Below, piece after piece: positions 32,984 through 44,171 of a DNA stretch of 64,000 bases. The DNA is from Candidatus Altimarinota bacterium (lineage in GTDB: Bacteria > Patescibacteriota > Gracilibacteria > BD1-5 > UBA6164). A program made the translations under genes and the position numbers. Numbering within the stretch: position 1 is the first letter of the stretch; each line of letters opens with the position of its first letter. Below the pieces are notes generated by a model, which was not told where the DNA came from, did no database searches, and saw only the letters and a program-made list of their open reading frames with translations. The stretch lies in the NCBI GenBank assembly GCA_020631485.1, contig JAHDHC010000002.1:1-64000 (forward strand), in the 5' to 3' direction.

Positions 32984-34786
32984 ATGCAAGTAGAGCAACT
33001 CAGTCATATGTTTGAAGAAAATGAAATTCAAACAGTACATGAACGCGCAGAAGCGGAATGATGGAAAGAAAAAATGGATAAAATTGAACTTCATCCAGAA
33101 TTTAGACTCACACAACTTCAAGAGAGAATAGATAAAACTACTCAAGACTTAGATACGAGAATATCAAGCTTCAAAGACTTTGTTATTTCTCATCCCCTTG
33201 ACGATTCTGGAGAAATAGTAGAAGTTCCAACAAGCTTTAGTCCTCAAGAGGAATTATTAAAAAAACAAGAAGAATATACAAGTAATTTTAGACAAGAGCT
33301 AAAGAAATCATGAAGATTTTGAATTTGAGGGTTGAAAGTTATTGCTTTTGATTATATACAAAACATGAGAAAAGTGGAAGACAATCCTGATGCGACATGG
33401 CAAGAACGAGCAAAGTGATGGCTTGCATGAGTTCTTTGAAGTATAGGAATGGGAATAATTGGATGAGACTTGTATAAAAAATTTAAAGCAGGTTTTGATT
33501 GATTGAAACTATGAAATAATGATAAAAAATTTGTAGAAAAACCTGAGGCTGATTTAGATAAAGTTGATGAACATAAAAATACCAAATTTAAATTCACCTC
33601 TTCTATCTTTATAAACTTTTTCAAGAATTCAAATGAACTAAGGGTTGCAAATTTACTATGAGAAGATACAGGTGATATTGAAAAAATTACTAACATGTAT
33701 CAATCAATAGTCCATAATCAGTCATTCACCGAACTTACTTTTCAAGAATTGTTAGAAATTAAAGAGAATTGATATAATGAATCGAACGAGATTGTAGCAT
33801 CTCTTCATGAAAAAACTGGATATCCAATACAAAGTATACTTGCCACTATTCGCTTACTTACCGAATGACGCGCATATACTGTTATAGAGGATGTATTTTC
33901 AAAAAAGGACAGTTTAAAAGATACTTATATGTGATTAAAAATTGACGAACTTTTTTTAGCAATGAATGATGAAATCGCTCTACTAAATGACTTATGAAGC
34001 TTTGATATTCTTTCTAGCATCGATCTTCGTAATCCATCTAATATCGACCCGGAAACAGAATCAATGCTTCAAGAAAAAGGTCTAAGTGTACCCATACTCG
34101 CAAGTGCATTTTTGAATGAATGATATATATTTTCGATCAATCCATATGAGCAAATCTTATGATCAATAAAAAATCCAAATACAGAAGAACAAAAAAGAGT
34201 AGAAAATATCTCAAATTTTTGAATGATTATTCAAGAAAGTATGTTTGGAGAAAACAGTATATTTGAAATCTATAAAGTCTCTGATAACGAAAATGATTGA
34301 GATAGCATTTTCGATAAGCTTAATGAATTAACTTTCGAAAAGAGAATTTCTGAGATATTCAGCGGAAACAATGCGTTAAATCTCTGAGAAGTAGTTAAAT
34401 TAAGAATTCTCACATGAGGTGAAACAGAATTTTGATTGTTAAACATAGGGCAACAAACTGCTTTATATCTCACAATTGCAGAGTTTATTCAAGAAAGAGA
34501 ATGAATGGATGCGGCTTGACAGTATTTAACTGCATTATGAGAACGTTCACTGATAAAAGGTGATGATAAAATTCCTGAAGGAGTAAAAGCATTCATATGA
34601 GATTCGCTGAAAACAATGTGAATAGCTGCAGCTGAGGCATGAAAAGAAATACTGGCTTGAATTATTGGTATGTGAAAACAAAACCTTGCTGCTGGAGCAT
34701 GATTTGCAGCATTAACACTTCTTGCACCATGGTTTGCTCAAAGAAAATCACTTGCTTGAATGACAAGGGATCACTTTTCAAGATAA
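32984..34786 (+). CDS. Large unrecognised protein with Gly-rich hydrophobic segments (block protein 4)
   Basis: 600 aa, no signal peptide (MQVEQLSHMFEENEIQTVHE). Charged helical N-terminus, a Gly-rich hydrophobic segment at ~144-163 (AKGGLAGVLGSIGMGIIGGD), a long acidic helical middle, and a C-terminal hydrophobic stretch (LAGIIGMGKQNLAAGAGFAA, then LLAPGFAQRK) at ~545-585. Same style as block proteins 1-3: intracellular start, acidic helices, TGA-rich hydrophobic domain. No family recognised. Convergent with block protein 5. Confidence 0.8.
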
Positions 34787-34806
34787 TTTTAATTTTTACA
34801 ATTCAT

Positions 34807-34848
34807 AAAAAAAGGACAAGATAATTAATTGTCTTGTCCTTTTTTATT
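34807..34848. terminator. Strong bidirectional terminator
   Basis: Stem AAGGACAAGA.AATT/AATTGTCTTGTCCTT with A-run and T-run, between convergent block proteins 4 and 5. Confidence 0.88.
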
Positions 34849-34856
34849 AAAAATAC

Positions 34857-36431
34857 TTATTCTGAATCTTCAGTTTCAGTGGATTCTCACTCAGAATTAC
34901 TCTCTTCATCAGTTGCCTGTTTTTTATCTATACTATTTAATTTTTCGAGGAATCATTTATTACTATCTGCAAAATCTCAATTTTTTTCGAATTCAAAAAA
35001 GCCTTTATCCTGTTGTTTTAAGTTTTCATGAATTGTAAGAACACTAGTATCCTCAGCTCATTGTTTTGATTCGCCGGTTAGTATATTTTCCCAAAAATCT
35101 TTTTTACTGTAATCAATATCATGCGAATCCATTGATTTGAAAAATTGCTTGAGATCCGTTCATGATACTTGAGAAAAATCTGTCCCACTTATTTTAAATC
35201 ACTCTCACTCTTACGTAGATATCTTTACGAGATTGAAAAGTGCTCTTTGTTTTTTCAGATTTGATTCGGAAACAGCTTCTTGAAACTCTGGTCAAAACAA
35301 TGTAGCAAGGAATGCAAGAGGTCATCATTCTTGAAAGAGTTTTGCAAATAGTGCTCAGAGTCATCATTGATTTGAAAGGTTAATGATCGTTTCCGAAAGC
35401 TTTTCACCGGATTCTTTAATTCCTTCCATTAAACCTTTTGCTTTTTCGGGATCAATTCATTTTCATTCAAATATCTTATTTATCTCAGCAACTTTTTTCT
35501 CTAATGCTGTATCTCTGTCATATGATGTATCACCTGATAACTTTAAAAGTTCAGCAATATGTTCTGTTTTGTTTTCTTCTGTTAGTTCAGTATTTATGTT
35601 ATCTCAGATATAGTCAATTACTGTTGTTCTCGAAAAATCTATATCTTCTGTATCTTTTAATACTGAAAGATTCTTACTAAGCCTCACGGTATCTTCTGAT
35701 ATTTCTCAAATTTTTGTTTTCATTTGATCAAACGTTCATTCTCACAATGAAGAATCCATTATTTTTTTCATGTTTGATTCATAATCTTCAAAAGCTTTTA
35801 CAATTCATACCCCTTCTATATTTTCAGTCAGATTTTCTTTCGCTTCTAACATTTCTTGCGAAAACTTAGTTCCAATCTCAGAACTATCAATCAAATCCAT
35901 TGATACAGTACTAATAACTGACTGAATATTGGTGATTTCAAAAAGTGAGGCAACTTCTCTCGACATATACATTTGTAAAGCAACTGGATCCGCTCATTCA
36001 GGCAGTATATGAGACACATCCATAGATCAAAAGCCATTTAATATACTTTCCATTTGCTCATTATTCATAAATTCTGCAACTTGAGCAATGTCAGCATCCT
36101 CTGGAATGTTATTATCGTCTCTCTGAAGTTCTCTAGCTAACAAAAGCCATTCTGTTTTTGTTGGATCAGTTATATGCTCTTGGATCTCTTCACGAATATC
36201 ATCAAATAACTGTCTTTTTATGAGATCATCTTCTCATTTATCAGCATCGAAAGTAGATTCATCTACTGATTTCATAAGCGATGGAATCATTCCTTTTCAA
36301 TAATCCATCTCTTCATTATTTCTCAAATCTTTGATAATACGTTTATAATACTCAAGTGGTTTTCATGTTTCTACTTGATCTTTCTGAATATCAACGTTTC
36401 CTCCTGGCCCTTCTCCTCATCCTACTACCAT
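34857..36431 (-). pseudogene. Large unrecognised protein interrupted by one in-frame stop (block protein 5)
   Basis: The frame from ATG at 36431 runs 406 codons to TAA at 35211-35213, then continues without any stop for 117 more codons to TAA at 34857. The second part has no plausible start or RBS and keeps the acidic, host-like composition with TGA glycines, so this looks like one 524-codon gene with a nonsense mutation or a sequencing error (ACG-TAA-GAG). The first part has a Gly-rich hydrophobic segment (QGGLGALFAKLFQEGGPLAF) at ~355-380. No family recognised. If the stop is real, the product lacks its C-terminus. Confidence 0.7.
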
Positions 36432-36509
36432 ATTTTTATATTTATTTTTATATAATAATAGTCTATCATTTGATTTTATATTTCGCAAAATATGAATATA
36501 TTGTTGTAC

Positions 36510-37655
36510 ATGAAACTCACAGATTTTGACTACCATCTTCCCCAAGAGCTTATAGCTCAGACACCAGTAGAACCTCGAGATAGCTCGAGGCTTTTGATCG
36601 TAGAAAAAAACACTACAGCGCTCGAAGATAAAAGATTTTATAACATCGCAGATATACTGGGTGAAAACGATGTACTGGTAGTAAATAATACGCGTGTGAT
36701 CAATGCCAGATTGAGAGGATGGATTAAACCCCCTCAATCCCCCTTATCAAGCAACAATTCCTCTCCTGATAAGGGGAGCTTAGGAGGGGTTGAAGTAGAG
36801 ATCTTTCTCCACAAACAAATCTCAGATACTACTTGGGACTGTCTAGTATATCCTGGAAAGAAACTGAAACCCGGGACAAAAGTGTATTTTATAGATCCTC
36901 AATCACTGTCAGGAAATGTCTCTAGGGAGAGTTCAGGATCACAATACTCCCCTCTCCTCGAGGAGAGGGGGCTAGGGGGTGAGGTAAAATCCATCTCTGA
37001 AAAGTGACGCATCGTAGAGTTTAATATCTGAGGACTTGATTTTCTCAAAATCATAGAAGAGATTGGACATACTCCTTTGCCTCCATATATAAAAGAAAGA
37101 CTCGATGATTGAGAAAGATATCAAACAGTATATAATCAGGTAGAGTGAAGTAGTGCAGCACCAACAGCCTGATTGCATTTCACAAGTGAATTGATAGAAA
37201 AACTCAAAAAAAAAGGCGTAAAGATAGAAGAAGTCCTCTTGCATGTAGGGCTAGGAACCTTTGCAAATGTCGAAACTGATGATATAGAAGATCATCACAT
37301 GCACAAGGAGTATATAGAACTCAAGGAAGATACAGCCAAGCGACTCAACAGTTACAAACAGTCAGGCAAGAGGATCATCGCAGTTGGAACTACCTCCATC
37401 AGAGTTCTTGAGACTATGAGTGATGAGAGCTGACAGCTACATCCTGGGACTACAGAAACTGATATTTTTATATATCCTTGATACACATGGAAATTCGTAG
37501 ACTCACTTATCACCAATTTCCACCTCCCAAAATCTACTCTTATGATGCTTGTTTCAAGTCTGGCTGGGAAAGAAACGATCGAGGCTGCCTACAAACACGC
37601 AATACGAGAACAATACAGATTCTTCTCTTTTTGAGATGCGATGTGGATCAAGTAA
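36510..37655 (+). CDS. queA: S-adenosylmethionine:tRNA ribosyltransferase-isomerase QueA
   Basis: 381 aa enzyme making epoxyqueuosine in t[23 protein letters not shown], the SAAPTAGLHFT signature (Gly = TGA), HVGLGTF and TTSIRVLE are diagnostic. The ATG at 36510 matches the family start; an in-frame ATG at 36492 is likely too early. Two family-atypical insertions come from GC-rich palindromic repeats (36726-36791 and 36946-36983), making it longer than the usual ~345 aa. Confidence 0.95.
36726..36791. repeat. In-frame palindromic repeat insertion in queA, copy 1
   Basis: Arms AACCCCCTCAATCCCCCTTA... and ...TAAGGGGAGCTTAGGAGGGGTT around a short loop. Encodes an extra [20 protein letters not shown] segment absent from typical QueA. 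Confidence 0.75.
36946..36983. repeat. In-frame palindromic repeat insertion in queA, copy 2
   Basis: Perfect 22-bp palindrome of CCCCTCTCCTC and GAGGAGAGGGG (36949-36970), followed by GCTAGGGGGTGAG. Adds [12 protein letters not shown] to the protein. Confidence 0.8.
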
Positions 37656-37718
37656 ATATTTGTAGAATAAACAAAAGTACGTATACTTATCATTAAATAG
37701 ATGTAAAAAAATCATATT

Positions 37719-37847
37719 ATGTCAGAGCAAAAAACGTATACGAGAGAGGAAGCAGAAGAGTTTCTAGAAAAAAGACTTTTAGAGCATGCCAAAAAGCTAA
37801 GAAAAGAATTGAAAGAATTAAAAGAAAAAGAATTATATCGTGCTTAA
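37719..37847 (+). CDS. Small charged protein, candidate antitoxin
   Basis: 42 aa, highly charged helix (TREEAEEFLEKRLLEHAKKL, then RKELKELKEKELYRA). Its stop overlaps the GTG start of the next gene by 8 nt. Size, charge and overlap are typical of an antitoxin upstream of a RelE/ParE-type toxin; no antitoxin family is recognised. Confidence 0.5.
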   Translation: MSEQKTYTREEAEEFLEKRLLEHAKKLRKELKELKEKELYRA

Positions 37848-38175
37848 TATTCATTATCAAAAGAAATCTATATTAAAAATAGATAGTTTTATAGAATCAT
37901 ATAAAAAAGTTTTTATAGAACTTTTTCAAGGTTCATGACTTATCGCTGAAGAAGAAATCATAAGAAACTATATAGATATATCTCGTATATTGCGTAAAAA
38001 TATTTTCGACCATATTGAAAATATTGCCTCTCAAAAAAATATTCTAGGAAGATCAGTCACTGCAGACCAAAAGTTTTTTTTTCAATACAAGATAAACAAT
38101 TTTAGAGTATTTGTGTATTATCATGAGAATTGAGAGTTTAGATATATCGATGATATTGAAATTTTTAGAAAATAG
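37840..38175 (+). CDS. Candidate RelE/ParE-like toxin
   Basis: 111 aa from GTG at 37840 (8-nt overlap with the preceding small ORF). C-terminal FRVFVYYHENGEFRYIDDIE followed by IFRK has the strand-Arg-strand look of RelE/ParE-fold toxins, and the N-terminus is basic and helical. No alignable catalytic residues beyond this, so the call is structural guesswork supported by gene order. Ends 3 bp before trmD. Confidence 0.45.
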
Positions 38176-38178
38176 ATA

Positions 38179-38841
38179 ATGAAAATACATATAATCACGA
38201 TATTTCCTGATGCTTTTACAAGCTTTCGAGAAACAAGCATGATGGCAAAAGCTATAGAACAGTGACTTGTAAATATCTCACTTCATAAGCTCAGTGACTT
38301 TTCAGACAAGAAGTTCTGACATGTGGATGATAAGGCTTATGGAATGCACGGTCAAGTACTCTCACCTGACCCTCTTGGGAAGGCTATAGAACATGTTTTT
38401 TCAAGATGCTGAAAAACTATTCCAGTAATATATATGTCTCCAGCAGGTGAGCTTCTGACACAAGAAAAAGTCGAACAGTATCATGCAAATTTTGCAACAA
38501 AAGATACGGAAATATGTATAATATGTGGACACTATGAAGGAATTGACCAACGTATCATTGATCTCTACGTAGGTCATGAAATCAGTATATGAGAATATGT
38601 CCTCACGAGTTGAGAGATTGCAGCTCAAGTTTTTATAGATGCATATATTAGGCATATTCCTGGAGTACTTGGAAATGCTCAGTCTCTCGAAGAGGATAGT
38701 TATTCAAAAAAATTTGATAGACAAAAAGAACACCCTGTGTATACTCGTCCACGTAACTATAAAAATAAAAAAGTCCCAGATGTTCTTGTAAGTGGGAACC
38801 ACCAGCAAATAGAACAGTGGAAAAAAAGAAATTTACGCTAA
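38179..38841 (+). CDS. trmD: tRNA (guanine-N1)-methyltransferase TrmD
   Basis: 220 aa SPOUT methyltransferase modifying G37. IHIITIFPDAFTSFRETSMM, the SAM-knot CGHYEGIDQRIIDLYVGHE, and SIGEYVLTSGEIAAQVFIDA (TGA glycines) plus VPDVLVSGNHQQIEQWKK are diagnostic. rimM is not adjacent. Confidence 0.95.
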
Positions 38842-38844
38842 GAT

Positions 38845-39351
38845 ATGCAAGAAAATCTCCAGTACATACCTGATACTCAGTGACAATTCTCAGAGAGATT
38901 CACAGAAATGATTACCTTTGAGTCTTTTTTTATGTTTTGAGTGATATATGTCTTTATCATATGGCTCACTATGATATTTTGGGTGACTATGGATGTCTCA
39001 AATAGAAGTTCAAATTTCTTTTTACAGCTCATGTCTATACTCCTGGTAACGATACTCTGACCTCTTGGTTTTCTCCTCTATCTCATAGTTCGACCTAGCA
39101 ATATCGTCAACAAACAGTTTCTTTCAGAAATCGAACACAATCTTTCAATACTCTGACATATTGTAGAAAAATCTCGCAAAGGATTGTATTTTTGCCCAAA
39201 GTGTAGCGCACAAATATCGCAAACTGCAAAATCCTGCCCAAAATGTAAAGAAAATCTCGAGCAAAAATGTAAAAAATGTGGAAATGTTGTCCTACAAATG
39301 TGGAAAAATTGTCCTTTTTGTAGCCAAAAACTTCCAAAACAAAAAAAATAA
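38845..39351 (+). CDS. Membrane protein with C-terminal double zinc ribbon
   Basis: 168 aa. Two hydrophobic helices (FEMVIYVFIIWLTMIFWVTM-like region and LQLMSILLVTILGPLGFLLY) then a double zinc ribbon with paired CxxC: YFCPKCSAQ, KSCPKCKEN, QKCKKCGNV, KNCPFCSQK. Likely DZR-type zinc ribbon at the cytosolic face; partner unknown. Between trmD and recO-like, same strand. Confidence 0.8.
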
Positions 39352-39356
39352 GTTCG

Positions 39357-39911
39357 ATGTCATATTTTAAATCAAAAGCTATAATTCTCAAAAAAATAAA
39401 ATATGGAGAAAAAGAATCTATCTACTCCATTTTTTCGTATGATTTTTGAAGGATTGACGTGATCAAAAAAAAGTCTTCAAAAGAAAAACCTATAGATGTA
39501 TGATACGATATCAGCTTTGAGCTACATTCAAGTACTAATCTAAAAATTTCTCGTATATCAAACATCAAGATCCTTCAAGAGTTTAACCCTAGTGGGAAAG
39601 ATTTTGACTCTATACATGACTACCTCTCACTTCTGAGTCATATTTTAAAAAAGACAGAAAAAAACGCACCTATATATGAGATATATGTCCTTCTCCATGC
39701 TCTTTTGAAGACAAATATCTCAACTGAAAAGATTCTCCTATCTAAGCTCAAGCTCTGGCAGATTTTATGAGAACTCCGAACTGATAGCTCAGATGAGACA
39801 CTTTCTAAGGTCTTGGGGTATATAGGCACTCATTCTTCAAAAGACTGTCTCAGACTCACTGGGCTCTCAAGTGAACACTGCAAAAAACTAGAAGATCTCA
39901 TGTCAGACTAA
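39357..39911 (+). CDS. RecO-like DNA repair protein (short form)
   Basis: 184 aa. N-terminal OB-fold: MSYFKSKAIILKKIKYGEKE, then YSIFSYDFGRIDVIKKK. The typical RecO zinc finger region is not evident and the protein is shorter than the usual ~240 aa. RecO works with RecR/RecF in loading RecA. Its stop overlaps the stop of the convergent membrane gene (the shared bases are CTAA). Confidence 0.7.
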
Positions 39912-41053
39912 AGAGCTTCTTGATCTTTTTGTTTTTTTTCTACTTGTATCTTTTTCTTTTCTCAGAGAAAGCCATAAAGCGTCCATATACATACTTCATA
40001 CAAGCCATAAAAAATCAAAAAATTTATGATAAAAATAAGCCTCATGTAAAAAAGATAATTTGCCTGGACTCAGGCTGCTTGGGAAACCTGAATCTGAGAA
40101 TATTTTGCATCAAGTGCAAGAAACTCAGGATCGAGTAGAACTTCATCATAGTTTTGAAATTGTGTGATTCCATATGTTTGAAATGATTCATTTTTTGGAA
40201 TAAGCTCATAGGATCTCATCTGAAAATACCTTCAAAGTTCAGCATGACTTGTTTCATAATGGTTTTCAAGATATCGAGTAGGTTGAGTAGCAATAGCGTA
40301 GATGATCACACATCATACGATGAAAAAAATACTTTTTCAGCTCGTTAGGAGAAAAGATATTTGAAATATCTTTTTGTGATCTGTATGTTTTCATTCTCAA
40401 ATAATTGGGTATATAAAAATACACCTATAGTAGATATAGAAAAAACTGAGTAAAGCTACGAAAGCCATCGTCAGTAAAAACAGAGAAGGAAAATTGAGTC
40501 AAGGATCTCATTCAAGAACTTGTAAGACATTTTTTGCTCCTCAGTATAGGAAAAATAAAATCCCCCCAAGTACAAGATACAAGACAAAAGGCAGACTGAG
40601 AAATCAAATAATCCTTAAAAAGGCTCGTATATATATCCAAAGCCCTTTTATACTCATTGTTTTTTTGAGGGACTGACGCTCATCTGCCCTATAAGACTCT
40701 ATAACTCTATACAAAAGTACAGACTTGAAGTGATATACTCCGATTGCAAATATGAGTCATATAATTGTAATAATTGCCTCAATCATAAAAAAAACAGGTG
40801 AGCTTGCAAATGCCGTATATAGTGAGTATGCGTGAGGTGTTCCGAGATTAAAACTCAAAAATATTTCACTCCAATTAATAGGATCAATAAAACCAAGAAT
40901 AACAAGAGGTATAAGAAATGGAAAAAATGAAACAACAGCGAGGAAAAAGCAAAATACTACAATTATTATTTTTGATGCAGTCCAGTGAAAAAAATTCTTA
41001 AAAACTATAAAAATATTTGAAAATACTCGTCTGAGAAGTTTGATGAAATGCAT
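39908..41053 (-). CDS. Multi-spanning membrane protein, unknown function
   Basis: 381 aa with about six hydrophobic helices (IIVVFCFFLAVVSFFPFLIP, ASSPVFFMIEAIITIIGLIF, FLSLPFVLYLGGILFFLYWG, FLLTMAFVALLSFFYI and others) and a soluble region (residues ~260-330: NHYETSHAELGRYFQMRSYE, ITQFQNYDEVLLDPEF) before the last helices. Charged C-terminus. Family not recognised. Runs convergently into recO with overlapping stops. Confidence 0.75.
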
Positions 41054-41165
41054 AAATCCTAAAAAAGATTATATAATAGAGAAGATATTATATAAAGCCA
41101 AATTACAATTGCAAATATTTAAAAAAAGCTTAAGATTTGACTTATATTTTATATAATTTTTCCCA

Positions 41166-42620
41166 TTGAAAAAACATGAGATAACATTCTCAGTTATAAA
41201 AATTCCTCTTGATTTTCTCACCATTCTCACGAGTTTTTTTATCGCCAAGACTCTCAGGGAAATAACAGATCTCATTCCAGGAGTTCATTTGCCTGTACAG
41301 ACGATTAGTAACGAATCGCTTTTAGTCTTTGCTCTTTTTTGATGAATACTCTGAGTTATAGTATTTGCGATCCATGGGCTCTACTCTATTAAGATATCGC
41401 ACTCAAAGATCAAAGAGCTCCTCGATGTCCTGTGGTATAGTATCTATTTTTTCATGTTCTTCTCACTGTTTGTATACCTCTCAAATGGTATACTCTACTC
41501 TGAGGAGATCCCAAGACTTATAATCTTGTTTAGCACAATTATTGCGAGTATTGGGATCATATGTCAGCGACTTTTGCTGAACTATATTCAGTCTATTTTG
41601 ATCTCTCGTGAAGTTATTAAAAAGCGCAACATCCTGCTTGTTACCAATAAAAAAACTGAGAAAAATAAGAAGATAATTCAAGATATCCAAAAAGCAAAAA
41701 TCTACCATATCATAGGATATATAAATACGCATGAAGTCGATGAAAAAAATCTCAAATACAGAGGATCTGTAGACTGATTTCTCAAACTTCTCGAACAAAG
41801 AGAGATAGATGAAATTCTCGTCATTGACAGTGATTTTTCTAAAGAAGAACTGTACGAAATATGGGACGAATCACGAATATATGGAGTAAGATACAGATAT
41901 GTTACAAATTATTTTGATATGAGTGCACCAAGCACAACACTCAGCCTCATAAGTTCTATCCCAACAATAGAGATAAAAAATACGAATCTCGAAAATTGGG
42001 GGCGAGTATGGAAGCGTATATTTGATATTTTGTTTTCCTTATTTTTTCTCGTTTTGCTCTTCCCTTTTCTTGTTTTTATAGCGATTCTTATAAAAATCGA
42101 AGATCCAAGTGCTCCTGTTATATTCAAAAATAAAAGAGTAGGTTTTAAAGGAAGACATTTTTTTCTCTATAAGTTTCGCTATCTCAAAAAAGAGTTTTGT
42201 ACCAATGAGTGAGACACGCATGCACTCAAAATAGAAGAAGAACTTATCCAAAAACAATCACAAAGAGATTGACCTCTTTATAAGATACAAAATGATCCAC
42301 GTAAAACAAAAATAGGAACATTTATAGAACGATACTCTATAGATGAACTCCCTCAGCTTTACAATGTGATTTTAGGAAATATGAGTCTCGTTTGACCACG
42401 ACCTCATCAGCCACGTGAAGTAGAAAAATACAAACTCTATCAAAAACGTGTCCTCACTGTAAAACCATGAATTACCGGGATGTGACAGATAAACGGGAGA
42501 GACAAAAATACTTTTGATAAAGAGGTGAAACTCGATATATTTTACATAGAAAACTGGAGTTTTGTGCTTGATCTCAAAATCATTATCAAGACCTTTCCTA
42601 TATTATTTCAAAGAAAATAA
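41166..42620 (+). CDS. Polyprenyl-phosphate sugar phosphotransferase (WbaP/exopolysaccharide type)
   Basis: 484 aa. N-terminal hydrophobic region, then a catalytic domain: [20 protein letters not shown] (membrane helix), [54 protein letters not shown] and GITGMGQINGRD, the signatures of initiating sugar transferases that load the first sugar onto undecaprenyl phosphate. A TTG at 41166 keeps the N-terminal membrane region; the next ATG (41454) would remove it. It starts surface-polysaccharide synthesis. TGA supplies Gly in LVGPRP and MGQINGR. Confidence 0.85.
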
Positions 42621-42622
42621 CC

Positions 42623-44158
42623 ATGATACAAAGACTAATTTTACTTTTTTCTCTCTTCTTTTTCGTGCTCAACTGGGCACAAGCAGTAGAAACACCTACA
42701 GAGATTGAGGATACAAGTGTACAAGAACAACTTCAAAACCTCCTGATAGAGTATCCAGAACAGATTTATAAAGATGATGTACTAAATCTCAGTGTCGAAA
42801 ATCTCAAAAATGATCTTGGGCTCTTTTATCCTGATGAAACATTTCGTTTTGAGTGGAATATACGTGGTGCAAACTCGAGAGAATGAGAGGAAATAGAACT
42901 CAAGTTTGAAGAAGCTGGGGAAAAATATATCGTTCTCAATATCTTTCGTGAAAGTGGGGAGCTCTTAAAGAGTCAAGAGCTCGAAGTACTCGTCTATAGT
43001 ACGAGTGTTCCTCTTATCATCCAAGAAAGTTTCCGTACGCAACAGATCGATATTTTCGAGAGAAACGCAGAAGTACAATGAATCTATTTTTACACTTCTG
43101 GAATAGAAAAAGAAAAGATTGAAGAGATAAATATACTTTCAGTCATAGAAAACTACAGAAGGATTAACGGAGAAAAATCTGACTACCTCACTATCTGGGG
43201 AGATAGAGAGTTTTCTGCGAGTATCATCTCCAAGCTTGGAAGCGAGCTTTCTGCAAATGGTTCAAACATGAAGTTTAAAGTATTTGTCATATCTCCCTTT
43301 AATCTTCAGCTTCTCGAAAACTATCTCAAAAACTTTATCGTTGAAAAACCATGGCTAGAAAAGATCGTTCTCACAAATGAAGAAGGAAAGTTTCAAACGC
43401 ACAAAGCTCCTCTCTCAATAGAACTTCTCCAAAAAAATCTACAAGAAAATGGTTTTGAATATACAGATATAAACATAGAAGAATCATGAATAAATGCCTT
43501 CTTTTTTATCTCAAAGTTTATCAATAATCTTTCAAATAATTCCTATACCAGTGAGTGAATCTATCTCATCATACTCATCCCCTTTTTATTTACGCTTCTT
43601 GTTATACTCAAACATCTCATATGACTTTCACCTATTTGAGTCCTCGTTCCTATTGGATTTACTCTTATGATTTTCAAGATAGGACTGCTTGCAAGCTTTC
43701 TATTTATGCTCATATTTATACTCCTCAATGTCGTGCTTGCAAGGATAGTAAATACACAAACACTCCTCTATACTCCTAAAATAAGCTTTCTACTCATCAT
43801 AAATATAGTCTTTGCGATACTAGTCACAAACCTTCTCAGCGAATACGGGATTGCAGACTTAAGTCTTTGAAATAGCCTCTTTATCATTATCTACATCATC
43901 ATACTTGAGAAACTGATAAATGTGATCCTCTCAAAAGAGTTCAATGAATACAGACAAGCTCTGATGAACTCACTCTTTATCTGACTTATCTGATACCTCA
44001 TATTTTCATCTGAAACAATTACCAGTTTCATCCTCAGTTATCCTGAAACTATACTTATTCTCATCCCCATAAACTTTTTTATCTGAAAATTTAGTGGACT
44101 CAGAGTAACAGAGTACTTTCGTTTCAGAGAAGTAATTCGCAGTGTAGAAGAAGAGTAA
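42623..44158 (+). CDS. 7TM membrane protein (7TM_transglut/UUP1-like)
   Basis: 511 aa. Signal segment (RLILLFSLFFFVLNWAQA), extracytoplasmic beta-rich domain (to ~300), then seven helices with YLIILIPFLFTLLVILKHLIG, GVLVPIGFTLMIFKIGLLA and a C-terminal FIGKFSGLRVTEYFRFRE that matches the 7TM_transglut family. In other bacteria this family is a neighbour of the alpha-L-glutamate ligase-like ATP-grasp, here found at 19.9-22.3 kb. It begins 2 bp after the sugar transferase stop. The usual inactive transglutaminase domain in front is not clear. Confidence 0.75.
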
Positions 44159-44171
44159 CTAAACTAATCAA

